64,000 nt of DNA from Brevibacterium jeotgali (lineage in GTDB: Bacteria > Actinomycetota > Actinomycetes > Actinomycetales > Brevibacteriaceae), in NCBI RefSeq assembly GCF_900169175.1, contig NZ_FXZM01000014.1:19989-83988 (forward strand), written 5' to 3'. Position numbers and translations under genes: made by a program. The notes beneath the pieces are model-generated. The model had not been told where the DNA came from. It did no database searches and worked only from the letters and a program-made list of their open reading frames with translations. The stretch's first letter is position 1; the number at the start of each line of letters is the position of its first letter. Positions 8,513 to 16,544 of the stretch are shown piece after piece.

Positions 8513-9669
8513 CGGACCAGGACTCACCTCAGGAGACAGCCCAGGACCCTTTGTGGAAGGCACTCGGCACCGTCATAGATCCGGAGCTGCGCCGCACGAT
8601 CGTCGATCTCGACATGGTCGAGTCCGCCTCGATCGACTCCGCGGGCACCGCCCACGTGAAGGTGCTCCTCACGATCGCCGGCTGCCCGATGAAGGGCACG
8701 ATCAGCAAGGACGTGCGGGACGCGGCATCCACCGTCGCAGGCGTGGAGTCCGTCGACGTCGAACTGGGCGTGATGACGCCCGAACAGCGCGGGGCCCTGC
8801 GGGACCGGCTGCGCAGCGGCGACGGACGGGTCAATCCCTTCACGCAGCCCGACAACCTCACGCGGGTCATCGCGGTCGCATCCGGCAAGGGCGGCGTCGG
8901 CAAGTCATCGGTGACGGCGAACCTCGCCGCACAGCTGGCCGCCTCCGGCCTCCAGGTGGGGATCCTCGACGCGGACATCTACGGCTTCTCCATCCCGCCC
9001 ATGATGGGTGTGACGGGCCGGCCGACCAAGCTCGAGGACATGATCCTCCCGCAGCCGGGGCACGGCGTGGCGGTCATGAGCATCGGCATGTTCGTGGACC
9101 CGGGACAGGCGGTCGTGTGGCGCGGTCCCATGCTCCACCGCGCGCTCGAGCAGTTCCTCACCGACGTCTTCTGGGGCGACCTCGACGTCCTGCTGCTCGA
9201 CCTGCCGCCGGGCACGGGCGACGTCGCGATCTCCGTCGGTCAGCTGCTGCCCGAATCGGAGCTCCTCATCGTCACGACGCCCCAGCAGGCCGCCGCACAG
9301 GTGGCAGAACGGGCGGGGGCGCTGGCCACCAGTACGGGCCAGAAGATCGCCGGCGTCATCGAGAACATGTCCTGGATGGTCATGCCGGACGGCAGCCACA
9401 ACCCGGTCTTCGGCGAGGGCGGCGGACGTCAGGTCGCCGACGCGCTCGCGACGCGGCTCGCGGACGCGGGCGGGCAGGAGCACGTCCCCCTGCTGGGACA
9501 GATCCCGCTGGACCCGACTGTGCGCGAGGGCGCCGATGCGGGTCTGCCCGCAGTCCTGAGCCGCCCCGACGAACCCGGGCCCGCCGCTCTGCGCGACATC
9601 GCCTCGCGGCTGCGCGTGCGCTCGCAGTCACTGGCCGGGCGGAGCCTGGGGCTCAGCCCCGTCGACTGA
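8509..9669 (+). CDS. mrp: Mrp/ApbC family Fe-S cluster carrier ATPase
   Basis: A 386-residue P-loop ATPase that assembles or transfers iron-sulfur clusters. The N-terminal domain (~5-85) is of the DUF59/FeS_assembly_P type with a conserved Cys in AGCPMKG. The MinD-like ATPase carries Walker A GKGGVGKS near 126-133 and LLDLPPGTGD near 230. Where E. coli ApbC and Nbp35 keep a C-terminal CxxC, this protein reads SWMVMPDGSHNPVFGEGGG, with no cysteine; that loss is familiar from actinobacterial Mrp proteins and suggests another way of holding the cluster. It overlaps the DUF1003 gene by 4 nt. A repeat-containing hairpin follows. Confidence 0.9.
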   Translation: MTDQDSPQETAQDPLWKALGTVIDPELRRTIVDLDMVESASIDSAGTAHVKVLLTIAGCPMKGTISKDVRDAASTVAGVESVDVELGVMTPEQRGALRDRLRSGDGRVNPFTQPDNLTRVIAVASGKGGVGKSSVTANLAAQLAASGLQVGILDADIYGFSIPPMMGVTGRPTKLEDMILPQPGHGVAVMSIGMFVDPGQAVVWRGPMLHRALEQFLTDVFWGDLDVLLLDLPPGTGDVAISVGQLLPESELLIVTTPQQAAAQVAERAGALATSTGQKIAGVIENMSWMVMPDGSHNPVFGEGGGRQVADALATRLADAGGQEHVPLLGQIPLDPTVREGADAGLPAVLSRPDEPGPAALRDIASRLRVRSQSLAGRSLGLSPVD

Positions 9670-9678
9670 GGGTCTGGG

Positions 9679-9782
9679 GCGGCCTCGACCGGAACAGTCG
9701 GGCCTGCCCCGGAAGAGCCAGGACTGCCCCGGAAGAGCCTGGACTGACCCGGAAGAGTCAGGACTGCCCCGGTCGAGGCCGC
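9679..9782. terminator. 14-bp inverted repeat enclosing a tandem array, between mrp and tatB
   Basis: GCGGCCTCGACCGG (9679-9692) is the exact reverse complement of CCGGTCGAGGCCGC (9769-9782). The gene ends converge here, so it can act as a bidirectional terminator. The 76-nt loop is filled by a tandem repeat. Confidence 0.55.
9687..9766. repeat. 20-bp tandem repeat, about 4 units
   Basis: Units of the form CCCCGGAAGAGCCAGGACTG occupy 9707-9726, 9727-9746 and 9747-9766, with a diverged first unit at 9687-9706 and a partial one after 9767. They differ from each other by one to three bases. The array is the loop of the inverted repeat at 9679-9782. Confidence 0.85.
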
Positions 9783-9798
9783 AGCAGTCGGGACTGTC

Positions 9799-10347
9799 TC
9801 AGGTGGCTTCCGGATCGAACGGTGCGCCCTGTCCGTCCTGACGCCGGCCCACCTGCTCGCGGTGGCGCTCCATCGGGGTCAGCGTCGTCGCGGCGGCCTC
9901 AGCCGCGCTGGTGGCCGCAGCAGACCGGGCGGGGTCACCGGAACCGCCCGAGGCCCCTGCAGCGTCCGATGCGCCGGATCCGGATGACGACCCGGCCGTG
10001 CTCTGCGTGCCCGACCGCGCGCCGGTCGAGCCTCCAGTCGCCGCGCTTCCTCTGTCGCGACCCGTCCGGAACTGCTCCTCACGGATCGCACGGTCCTCCT
10101 CCGCCAGCGCTTCGCGCACGATGCGGCGGGGGTCGTACTGGCGGGGATCCAGCGAACGCCAGTCGTATTCGTCGAGATCAGCGCCGAAGTCCTGTTTGAC
10201 GGTCTCCTTCGCGCCCTCGGCCATCCGCCGGAAGCTGCGGACGAAGTCACGGAGCTTGGCGGCGTACTCGGGCAGGCGCCGGGGGCCGATGACGAAGAGG
10301 GCAACAAGGACGAGGATGACCATCTCGAAACCGTTGATGCCGAACAT
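9799..10347 (-). CDS. tatB: Sec-independent protein translocase subunit TatB
   Basis: A 182-residue single-pass membrane protein of the twin-arginine translocase. The N-terminus MFGINGFEMVILVLVALF forms the membrane helix with the family Glu at position 8; GPRRLPEYAAKL starts the amphipathic helix, followed by a long charged helix to ~105 and a Ser/Gly/Ala-rich tail. The start is chosen at ATG 10347 because a TAGGAT box (10360-10355) lies 7 nt before it and the helix must be N-terminal; the frame runs further upstream without homology. Its position near mrp and an O-methyltransferase matches the mycobacterial tatB neighbourhood as I recall it, but sigE, rseA and htrA are absent. Confidence 0.9.
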   Translation of the reverse strand: MFGINGFEMVILVLVALFVIGPRRLPEYAAKLRDFVRSFRRMAEGAKETVKQDFGADLDEYDWRSLDPRQYDPRRIVREALAEEDRAIREEQFRTGRDRGSAATGGSTGARSGTQSTAGSSSGSGASDAAGASGGSGDPARSAAATSAAEAAATTLTPMERHREQVGRRQDGQGAPFDPEAT

Positions 10348-10354
10348 GGGGCCG

Positions 10355-10360
10355 ATCCTA
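10355..10360 (-). promoter_or_regulatory. Leaderless promoter of tatB
   Basis: TAGGAT (reading 10360 to 10355), 7 nt, ATG at 10347. Confidence 0.6.
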
Positions 10361-10439
10361 CCAACGCGGAAGGCCCCTGCGCCCATCACGTCACGCGCCC
10401 TCCGTCACCCCGGCACACCACTGTGAGACGATCGCGGTC

Positions 10440-10799
10440 ATGGACGAACTGGGGGTCGAGCGGGTGCTGCGCGCCGTCGAATGCATCCCACCCGGTCGAG
10501 CCGCTGCCTACGGCGAGATAGGCCGAGCCGTGGGAGCCTCGCCCCGGTTCGTCGCGAGAGTGCTCAGCTCCGTCGGGGCGACCGTCGAGTGGTGGCGGGT
10601 GCCGAATGTGCGCGGAGCGCTCCCCGCACCCCTCACGGCCCGTGCGCTGCCGCTCTGGCGGGACGAGGACATGCCGCTCACACGCGACCAGCGCATCGAT
10701 ATGCCGCGGGCCCGTGTGGATCCTGTCGACTTCGCGGGCTGCGTGCGCGACGCGCTCGCAGATCTGCCTTCTGCGGGATCTGACGACGCGCCGGATTAG
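10440..10799 (+). CDS. Alkyltransferase-like (ATL) DNA-repair protein
   Basis: A 119-residue protein of the MGMT fold, the C-terminal half of O6-methylguanine methyltransferase. It has the helix-turn-helix region with PGRAAAYGEIG and the R-finger region SPRFVARVLSS. At the active-site position the Pro-Cys-His-Arg motif is replaced by EWWRVPN, so there is no acceptor Cys. ATL proteins bind alkylated bases, flip them out and flag them for nucleotide-excision repair without transferring the group. The start ATG lies 7 nt after GACGAT (10427-10432), close to the leaderless pattern. It diverges from tatB. Damage specificity is inferred from the family. Confidence 0.82.
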   Translation: MDELGVERVLRAVECIPPGRAAAYGEIGRAVGASPRFVARVLSSVGATVEWWRVPNVRGALPAPLTARALPLWRDEDMPLTRDQRIDMPRARVDPVDFAGCVRDALADLPSAGSDDAPD

Positions 10800-10898
10800 A
10801 CTGAGGTGTCCGTATGCCCGACATCCGTGGACCTGCTGCAGGGAGGGACGCCGCACACGTCGACGATGACCGACGACACCCAGCGGAGAGGAGACCCG

Positions 10899-11531
10899 AT
10901 GTCCCGCGATTGGGCCGCCAGCGCACGCCTGGCGGAGCAGTACAACGGCACGGACGTCGTGGATGACGCCGCCCGCACGATCGCCCAGGACTACCGGCGC
11001 CGTCCGCTTCCGCCCACGTCGAGCGCGACGCTCACCTTCCTCACCGGGCTCCTGAACCCGTCGGCGGCGATCGAGGTCGGCACCGGCACCGGTACGGCGA
11101 CCCTCGCGCTGCTGCGCGGCATGCCGAGGTCCGGGATCCTCACCTCGATCGACACCGACGCAGAGGCCCAGGCGGTGGCTCGGGAGCTCATCGTGCACGC
11201 GGATCTCGCAGGGCACCGCGTCCGGATGATGACGGGTCGGCCCGACGAGGTGCTGTCGCGGCTGGCTCACGGCACATACGACCTGGTCCACATCGATGCG
11301 GAAGCGGGTCAGGCGCCCCGCCTGGTCCCGCTCGCACTGGAGCGGCTGGAGCCCGGGGGCGTCCTCGTCCTCGATCAGGCGATGCTGGGCGGGTCCGTCG
11401 CGGACCCCGCCGTCCGCTCACCGCAGGTGCGCGCGATCCGACAGCTGCTGAACGACCTGCAGAAGCGCAGCGACCTCACCCGGCTGCTGCTGCCGATCGA
11501 CGACGGGATGCTCGTCCTCCGGCGGCTCTGA
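10899..11531 (+). CDS. SAM-dependent O-methyltransferase
   Basis: A 210-residue class I methyltransferase of the catechol/caffeoyl-CoA O-methyltransferase family. The SAM motif is AIEVGTGTGTATLALL, followed by SIDTDAEAQAVAREL (acidic loop binding the ribose), and YDLVHIDAEAG as the metal-site region; GGVLVLDQAM is motif IV. The start ATG at 10899 has GGAGAGGAG (10885-10893) upstream and is preferred to earlier in-frame starts at 10806 and 10866. A TAGACT -10 box overlaps the ATL stop (10797-10802), giving a ~90-nt leader. It corresponds in position to Rv1220c of mycobacteria (recalled). Substrate unknown. A hairpin (11576-11610) follows. Confidence 0.85.
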   Translation: MSRDWAASARLAEQYNGTDVVDDAARTIAQDYRRRPLPPTSSATLTFLTGLLNPSAAIEVGTGTGTATLALLRGMPRSGILTSIDTDAEAQAVARELIVHADLAGHRVRMMTGRPDEVLSRLAHGTYDLVHIDAEAGQAPRLVPLALERLEPGGVLVLDQAMLGGSVADPAVRSPQVRAIRQLLNDLQKRSDLTRLLLPIDDGMLVLRRL

Positions 11532-11575
11532 GGAGCGTCCTGCGGCTATGAGGGGGCCCTGCACGGCGAAGACAG

Positions 11576-11610
11576 CGGCCCTCTGTCCGCATCGCTGCGT
11601 CAGAGGGCCG
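11576..11610. terminator. Bidirectional hairpin between O-methyltransferase and DUF3117 genes
   Basis: CGGCCCTCTG (11576-11585) pairs perfectly with CAGAGGGCCG (11601-11610), between converging gene ends. Confidence 0.7.
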
Positions 11611-11629
11611 TGGAGCGTCGGGACCGGGT

Positions 11630-11800
11630 TCAGTTCCCGATTGCCTCCGCAAGGGTGTCGTGGAGGTCCTGTGCCTCGTCACGGCTGATCTCGATGACCA
11701 GACGTCCGCCTCCCTCGACGGGCAGTCGCAGGACCATGCTGCGTCCCTCCTTCGTCACCTCAAGAGGTCCGTCGCCCGTGCGGGGCTTCTGTGCTGCCAT
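11630..11800 (-). CDS. DUF3117 family small protein
   Basis: A 56-residue protein read on the minus strand: it begins MAAQKPRTGDGPLEVTKEGR and continues with LRLPVEGGGRLVIEIS and a short acidic C-terminal helix ending IGN. This matches the DUF3117 family, found almost only in actinobacteria (Rv1211 is the mycobacterial member I recall). The gene is too short for many gene callers. ATG at 11800 follows GAAGGGA at a normal distance; a GATAAT -10-like box lies at 11843-11838. Function is unknown; the strong Lys/Arg N-terminus and beta-strand pattern suggest a small nucleic-acid or protein-binding fold, which is speculation. Confidence 0.88.
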   Translation of the reverse strand: MAAQKPRTGDGPLEVTKEGRSMVLRLPVEGGGRLVIEISRDEAQDLHDTLAEAIGN

Positions 11801-11888
11801 GGGAGCATCCCTTCGCGTCGAAAAGTTGTCTGAGTCGATTATCCACCATTAGCCGACGGATTGGGTGCAGCGCCGTCATGTGAGCGAG

Positions 11889-13139
11889 TCACGGCGGCAG
11901 ATCGTTCGGCGGGGTGAAGTGCCAGAGCCACCCCACCCAGATCATCTGGAGGAGGGTGAAGGCGACCAGCACGATGCCCCGCACGGCCCACGACCGCGAC
12001 GCGGCGAGCGCCAGGGCAAGCGGGAACAGCGGCAGGAACAGACGGAGCGTGGACGTCTGCGGCGTGAAGAAGATCAGGAGGTAGAGGCCGTAGCCGACGC
12101 AGAACTGCTGGAGGGTCCTCCCCATCGTCCGTCCCGCCGGAGACACCAGCAGAGCGATGAGGGACAGCGCGAGCACGAGGAGCGTCGGCAGGCTGAGCGG
12201 CCCCAACCAGCGCTCCCCTGCGGTCACCCATTGGCTGACGAGGTGCGTCTCCCCCGTGTGCCACGCGGCCTCCGTGTCCGTGTAGGCGGTCAGCGACCCG
12301 GTGCGGATCCACGCGTGGAGGGGATGGACGAGCGCCGCGACGCACGACAGGACGCCCAGTGCCCACGATGCCACGACCTCGGCGCGCGGATACGGATCCT
12401 CGTGGCGACGGCGGAAGCGGCTGATGAGGTGGATGAGCATGAAGAACGCGAACGCGACGCCGATCGGCCTCGACAGGTCCATGAGGAAGACCGGCGCGAC
12501 CGCCCACAGGTACCTGCGGCGGACCACCAGGAGCAGCACGAGCGCCTGCAGCAGCAGCGTGAGCGACTCCGCATACGCGGTGCTGAGGATGGGTGAGGCC
12601 GGGAAGAACAGGACGAACGCCAGACCCGTGAGCGCCCGCCCGTGCGTGGTGACCGTGCGGAACAGGTCGAGGATCACGATGGCGGCCGCAGCGCCGCACA
12701 CGGTCGACAGGACCGGGGCGACGACGGCGAACTCCGAGCCCGTGACCATTGTGATGTCGCGGACCATCATGGGGAAGAGCGGGTAGAACGCCCACTGGTT
12801 CTGTGCGATCTCGCCGGTCGCGTAGACCGGGAGGGCGTCGGGGTAGCCTTCGACCGCGATCGTCTCGTACCAGCCACCGTCCCAGAAGTTCAGGAAATCG
12901 TTGAGGGAGGTCTCCGTGCCGGTCGTCCACGGCGAATCGGGCTGGGTGCGCACGACCATGCCCATGATCCCCAGCGACACGATCCGCGACACGAGGTAGA
13001 CGCAGAGCGCCTGCAGCCAGAAGGGCAGGAGGAGCATCGCCTGAGACGCACGGATCAGTCGACCGCGGTGGAAGACGCCCGGGAGGATGCGGGGCGCCGC
13101 GTCGACTGTCCGGGGGGCCCCGCCCGAGGCCGCCCTCAC
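11889..13139 (-). CDS. PIG-V-like polyprenol-dependent mannosyltransferase
   Basis: A 416-residue integral membrane protein with about nine hydrophobic helices. Near the N-terminus, NFWDGGWYETIAVEGYP is the WDxxWY/xxI signature of the PIG-V/GPI mannosyltransferase 2 family (GT-C fold), where the Asp near the first periplasmic loop binds the lipid-linked sugar. It probably adds mannose to a surface glycolipid or protein from a polyprenyl-phosphate donor. The start is taken at GTG 13139, whose GTGA overlaps the stop of the DivIVA-like gene; a longer frame exists but overlaps that gene wholly. The acceptor is unknown. Confidence 0.8.
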   Translation of the reverse strand: MRAASGGAPRTVDAAPRILPGVFHRGRLIRASQAMLLLPFWLQALCVYLVSRIVSLGIMGMVVRTQPDSPWTTGTETSLNDFLNFWDGGWYETIAVEGYPDALPVYATGEIAQNQWAFYPLFPMMVRDITMVTGSEFAVVAPVLSTVCGAAAAIVILDLFRTVTTHGRALTGLAFVLFFPASPILSTAYAESLTLLLQALVLLLVVRRRYLWAVAPVFLMDLSRPIGVAFAFFMLIHLISRFRRRHEDPYPRAEVVASWALGVLSCVAALVHPLHAWIRTGSLTAYTDTEAAWHTGETHLVSQWVTAGERWLGPLSLPTLLVLALSLIALLVSPAGRTMGRTLQQFCVGYGLYLLIFFTPQTSTLRLFLPLFPLALALAASRSWAVRGIVLVAFTLLQMIWVGWLWHFTPPNDLPP

Positions 13140-13534
13140 AGATCGTGGAAGAAGGTCGCTGCGCCGGAGCCGGTCGCCGCAGACGGCCTCGTCGATGACT
13201 CCGCACCCCGGTCCGTGGGCTCGGTGCCCGGTTCGGGCGGCTGCCCGGTCACCTGCGCGCCCAGGGCCGCCAGTCGCGCGTCCTGGACGGCGATGCGGGC
13301 CTGGAGCCGTGAGAGTGCGTCGTCGACCTCTGCGGGACGGTATCCCCACAGGGTGGGTGTGAAGCGGAGCGCCGCGATGTCACCGGCCCCCGCATCGTTT
13401 GTGAGCCGCTGTGCCGGGGGCACGTCAGTCTCCTCGTCGTCCATCCCACCGTCGAATGCGCCCTGCGCTCCGGCGAAGGCGATGACGAGGACGAAGACGG
13501 CTGCGCACACTCCGAGGATGATCCACATCGGCAT
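13136..13534 (-). CDS. DivIVA-domain membrane protein
   Basis: A 132-residue protein with one N-terminal transmembrane helix (WIILGVCAAVFVLVIAFAGA, 4-23), an acidic linker, then FTPTLWGYRPAEVDDALSRL (about 58-77), a short DivIVA-like segment leading into a coiled coil (about 70-90), and a disordered Ser/Thr/Pro tail. Such single-pass DivIVA-domain proteins occur beside folP2 in mycobacteria (Rv1209, recalled). It may link membrane curvature or polar growth proteins to the downstream mannosyltransferase, with which it overlaps by 4 nt. That role is inferred. Confidence 0.75.
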   Translation of the reverse strand: MPMWIILGVCAAVFVLVIAFAGAQGAFDGGMDDEETDVPPAQRLTNDAGAGDIAALRFTPTLWGYRPAEVDDALSRLQARIAVQDARLAALGAQVTGQPPEPGTEPTDRGAESSTRPSAATGSGAATFFHDL

Positions 13535-13584
13535 GCGCCCATGCTCTCACAGGGAGACGAGCCGAGTGCACAGCGCAGGTGCAG

Positions 13585-13617
13585 GCTCCGGCCCGGCCCC
13601 AGCGCGGCAGCCGGAGC
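13585..13617 (-). terminator. Weak hairpin downstream of folP
   Basis: GCTCCGGC (13585-13592) pairs with GCCGGAGC (13610-13617), loop 17 nt, in the 128-nt gap between the folP stop and the next start on the same strand. Confidence 0.4.
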
Positions 13618-13662
13618 GGAGTGCGCTCAGGCCACGGTGTGCGCTCATTCTCCGGCCGGGCC

Positions 13663-14595
13663 TCAGCGCAGGCCGCGGACGCTGCGGCGGGGCTGCGCCG
13701 TCCCGAGGATCGCCCCGATCATATCGACCACCTGCACCGTGGCCACGGCATCGTGGGCGCGGATCACGGCGACTCCGTGCTCCACCGCGTAGGCCGTGGC
13801 TGCGAGCGTGGCGGGCAGCCGCTGCTCGGGCACGTCCGCGTCCACGGACTCGCCGATGAAGTCCTTCCGCGAGATCGCGAGCAGCACCGGCATGCCGTGG
13901 TCGGCGAAGGCCCCGATGTGCTTCAGCACGCTCAGCGAGTGCCGCGTGTTCTTCCCGAAGTCCGGGGTGGGGTCCAGCAGGATCCGCTCGGGCGGGACCC
14001 CGACGGACCGGGCGCGCTCAGCCAGTGTGAGGACGCCGTCCAGTGCATCGTCGACGACGTCCTCGGGCAGCAGGCCGTAGCGGCTGCGGTGGGCGTCCGT
14101 CCGGGGGTCCAGGCCCCCCGTGTGCGAGCAGACGAGGCCGGCCCCCGCCTCGGCGGCCACGAACGGCAGATCCGGGTCCGCGCCGGCCCAGGTGTCGTTG
14201 ACGATGTCGGCTCCGACCGCGACGGCTGCCCGCGCCACGGGTGCCCTGTAGGTGTCCGCGGAGATGACCAGGTCAGGGATCTCCTCACGGATCGCCTCGA
14301 TGACCGGGCAGATGCGTCCGATCTCCTCCTCGACGCCCACGCGGGGTCCGCGGCCGGCGCGCACTCCCCCGATGTCGACGATCCGGGCACCCGCTGCGTG
14401 GGCGTCGGCCGCGGCGCGGACCGCCGCCTCGGTCGTGGGCGCTGCCGTGTAGAAGGAGTCGATCGATCGGTTGATGACCGCCATGACGACGGGCCGCCCG
14501 GGGCCGGCGGTGAGGCGGCCGATCCGCAGGACGGCATCAGGCGCCGCCGAGGCCCCCGGGCCTCCGGGGCCGGCACGGGTCTGGTCGTGTCTCAT
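13663..14595 (-). CDS. folP: Dihydropteroate synthase-like protein, FolP2 type
   Basis: A 310-residue TIM-barrel protein of the pterin-binding family. Dihydropteroate synthase condenses p-aminobenzoate with a pterin pyrophosphate in folate synthesis. Family landmarks are present but altered: motif 1 reads VMAVINRSIDSFY rather than ILNVTPDSFSDGG, and the loop normally carrying ESTRPG reads IGGVRAGRGPRVG. DPTPDFGKN and SRKDFIG are nearer to consensus. This is the pattern of mycobacterial FolP2 (Rv1207), reported not to replace FolP1; a second, canonical folP is therefore expected elsewhere. ATG at 14595 overlaps the LOG stop as ATGA, so dapE, LOG and folP form one coupled operon. Confidence 0.8.
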   Translation of the reverse strand: MRHDQTRAGPGGPGASAAPDAVLRIGRLTAGPGRPVVMAVINRSIDSFYTAAPTTEAAVRAAADAHAAGARIVDIGGVRAGRGPRVGVEEEIGRICPVIEAIREEIPDLVISADTYRAPVARAAVAVGADIVNDTWAGADPDLPFVAAEAGAGLVCSHTGGLDPRTDAHRSRYGLLPEDVVDDALDGVLTLAERARSVGVPPERILLDPTPDFGKNTRHSLSVLKHIGAFADHGMPVLLAISRKDFIGESVDADVPEQRLPATLAATAYAVEHGVAVIRAHDAVATVQVVDMIGAILGTAQPRRSVRGLR

Positions 14596-15380
14596 GCAGT
14601 GCCGGTTCCGTCGGTGGGTGGGTCCTCCTCCGTGGGCGATCCGGCGGCCGCGCCTGCGGCACGGGGAAGTCCCGGGGCGAGGGCGGCGAGCGCCTCGTCC
14701 GCAGTGTCGACCAGCTGGAAGAGATCCATGTCCGTGGGGGCGATGACGCCTCGACCCACCAGTGTGGTGCGCATCCAGTCGACGAGTCCGCCCCAGAACT
14801 CCGTGCCCACCAGCACGATCGGGAACCGCGTGATCGTGCCCGTCTGCACCAGCGTGAGCGCTTCGAAGAGCTCGTCCAGGGTCCCGAAGCCGCCGGGCAG
14901 GACGACGAAGCCGCGCGCATACTTCACGAACATCGTCTTGCGCACGAAGAAGTAGCGGAACTCGATGCCCAGGTCCACGGAGTCGTTGAGGCCGGCTTCG
15001 AAGGGCAGCTCGATGCCGAGTCCCACGGAGACCCCGTCCGCGTCGACCGCTCCCCTGTTGCCCGCCTCCATGATGCCGGGGCCTCCGCCGGTGATGACCG
15101 CGCAGCCCGACGCGACGATGCCGCGGGCGATGTCGCCGGCCAGCGCGTACTCCTCAGTCCCCTCCCGCAGGCGGGCGGAGCCGAAGAGGGACACGGCCGG
15201 GCCCAGCTCTGCGAGGGTGCCGAAGCCCTCGACGAACTCCGATTGGATCCGCAGCACGCGCCACGGGTCGCTGTGGGCCCAGTCGGAGCTCGCATCCCGA
15301 TCGAGCAGTCGCTGATCCGCAGTCCACGGAGGGACCTGCGATCCGCGCACGACGGGACCCGTCACGCGGCGACGGCTCAT
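14592..15380 (-). CDS. LOG family protein (TIGR00730 Rossmann fold)
   Basis: A 262-residue protein of the LONELY GUY / lysine decarboxylase-like family. Diagnostic motifs are GGGPGIMEAGNRGA (the phosphate-binding loop) and PGGFGTLDELFE (catalytic Arg/Thr/Glu region). Family members hydrolyse nucleoside 5'-monophosphates at the N-glycosidic bond, cytokinin phosphates in the best studied cases. The start is ATG 15380 because it forms ATGA with the dapE stop; an in-frame start 21 nt earlier would overlap dapE more. The last ~30 residues are a disordered Ala/Gly/Thr tail. Mycobacterial Rv1205 sits in the same neighbourhood (recalled). Natural substrate here unknown. Confidence 0.85.
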   Translation of the reverse strand: MSRRRVTGPVVRGSQVPPWTADQRLLDRDASSDWAHSDPWRVLRIQSEFVEGFGTLAELGPAVSLFGSARLREGTEEYALAGDIARGIVASGCAVITGGGPGIMEAGNRGAVDADGVSVGLGIELPFEAGLNDSVDLGIEFRYFFVRKTMFVKYARGFVVLPGGFGTLDELFEALTLVQTGTITRFPIVLVGTEFWGGLVDWMRTTLVGRGVIAPTDMDLFQLVDTADEALAALAPGLPRAAGAAAGSPTEEDPPTDGTGTA

Positions 15381-16540
15381 CGTGCGTCCTCGTCCGCCCA
15401 CGCGGGGGCCGGGGCCGTCGGCTCGAGGAAGGCGAGGAGTGCGGAGGAGGCGGCCAGGACCTCGGCGGCGGGCACGTGCTCGTCCGCACGGTGGGCGAAG
15501 AGCGGATCACCCGGCCCGAAGTTGAGGGCGGGGACGCCCAGCGCACTGAAGCGGGCGACGTCCGTCCACCCGAGCTTCGGGGCGACCGGAGCACCGACCG
15601 CGTCCGCGAACGCCTGCGCGGTGGGCCTGTCCAGACCGGGTCGTGCTCCCTCGGAGAGGTCGACGACGGTGACGTCGAAGCCGGCGAAGAGCTCGCGCAG
15701 GCGGGCCTCGGCCTCGGCACCCGTGGTCGACGGGGCGAAGCGGTGGTTCACGACAACGGTGCAGGCGTCCGGCACGACGTTGCCGGCGACTCCCCCGCTG
15801 ATGCCCACGGCGGACAGGGACTCGCGATAGTCGAGGCCGTCGACGGTGACGGTGCGCTCCTCGTAGTCGGCCAGTGCCGCGAGGATCGGTGCCGCGGCAT
15901 GGATCGCATTCACCCCCATGAACGCGCGGGCGGAGTGGGCACGCACGCCCGAGGTCGTCACCTCGACGCGGATGGTGCCGTTGCAGCCGCCCTCGATGCC
16001 CGCGTTGGACGGTTCGCCGAGGATCGCGAGGTCGGCTGCCAGCATCTGCGGGTGGTCTGCGGCGAGGCGACCGAGTCCGTTGAGAGAGGCGTCGACCTCC
16101 TCATGGTCGTAGAACACCCACGTGACGTCGCGGGTGGGCGCGCGCAGTGCGCGGGCGACGGCGAGCTGCATGGCCACCCCCGCCTTCATATCGCACGCTC
16201 CCCGGCCCCAGACGACCTCCCGGCCGTCGAGGACGCGGCGGTCGGTGGGCAGGTTGTCCTCGACGGGGACGGTGTCGAGGTGACCCGCGACCAGGACGCG
16301 TTCGCGAAGACCCAGGGAGGTGCGCGCGATGAGGGCATCGCCGTTGCGCACGATCTCCAGCTCAGGTCCCCCGCCTGCGGAGAGCTCCCTGAGGACCGCC
16401 TCGACGGCGTCCGCGATCCGGGCTTCGTCGCCGGACACGGACGGGATGTCGCAGAGGCGGGCGGTGAGCTCGACGGGGTCGTCGAGGGCTGCGCCGAGGG
16501 CAGCGGAGTCACGGGCCGCAGGGTGGGCGGGAGGGGTCAT
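15377..16540 (-). CDS. dapE: Succinyl-diaminopimelate desuccinylase
   Basis: A 387-residue M20-family di-zinc enzyme that hydrolyses N-succinyl-LL-diaminopimelate to LL-diaminopimelate and succinate, in the lysine and peptidoglycan pathway. Ligand motifs: [12 protein letters not shown] (His, Asp), [18 protein letters not shown] (catalytic Glu and ligand Glu), GEPSN, and the C-terminal ADEHVP His. A lid domain lies between ~175 and ~290. Length is typical of actinobacterial DapE. ATG 16540 is 6 nt from a TAGGCT -10 box, so the mRNA appears leaderless. It diverges from dapD across a 44-bp gap with mirror-image promoters and is coupled to LOG and folP downstream. Confidence 0.93.
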   Translation of the reverse strand: MTPPAHPAARDSAALGAALDDPVELTARLCDIPSVSGDEARIADAVEAVLRELSAGGGPELEIVRNGDALIARTSLGLRERVLVAGHLDTVPVEDNLPTDRRVLDGREVVWGRGACDMKAGVAMQLAVARALRAPTRDVTWVFYDHEEVDASLNGLGRLAADHPQMLAADLAILGEPSNAGIEGGCNGTIRVEVTTSGVRAHSARAFMGVNAIHAAAPILAALADYEERTVTVDGLDYRESLSAVGISGGVAGNVVPDACTVVVNHRFAPSTTGAEAEARLRELFAGFDVTVVDLSEGARPGLDRPTAQAFADAVGAPVAPKLGWTDVARFSALGVPALNFGPGDPLFAHRADEHVPAAEVLAASSALLAFLEPTAPAPAWADEDAR

Positions 16541-16544
16541 GCCG

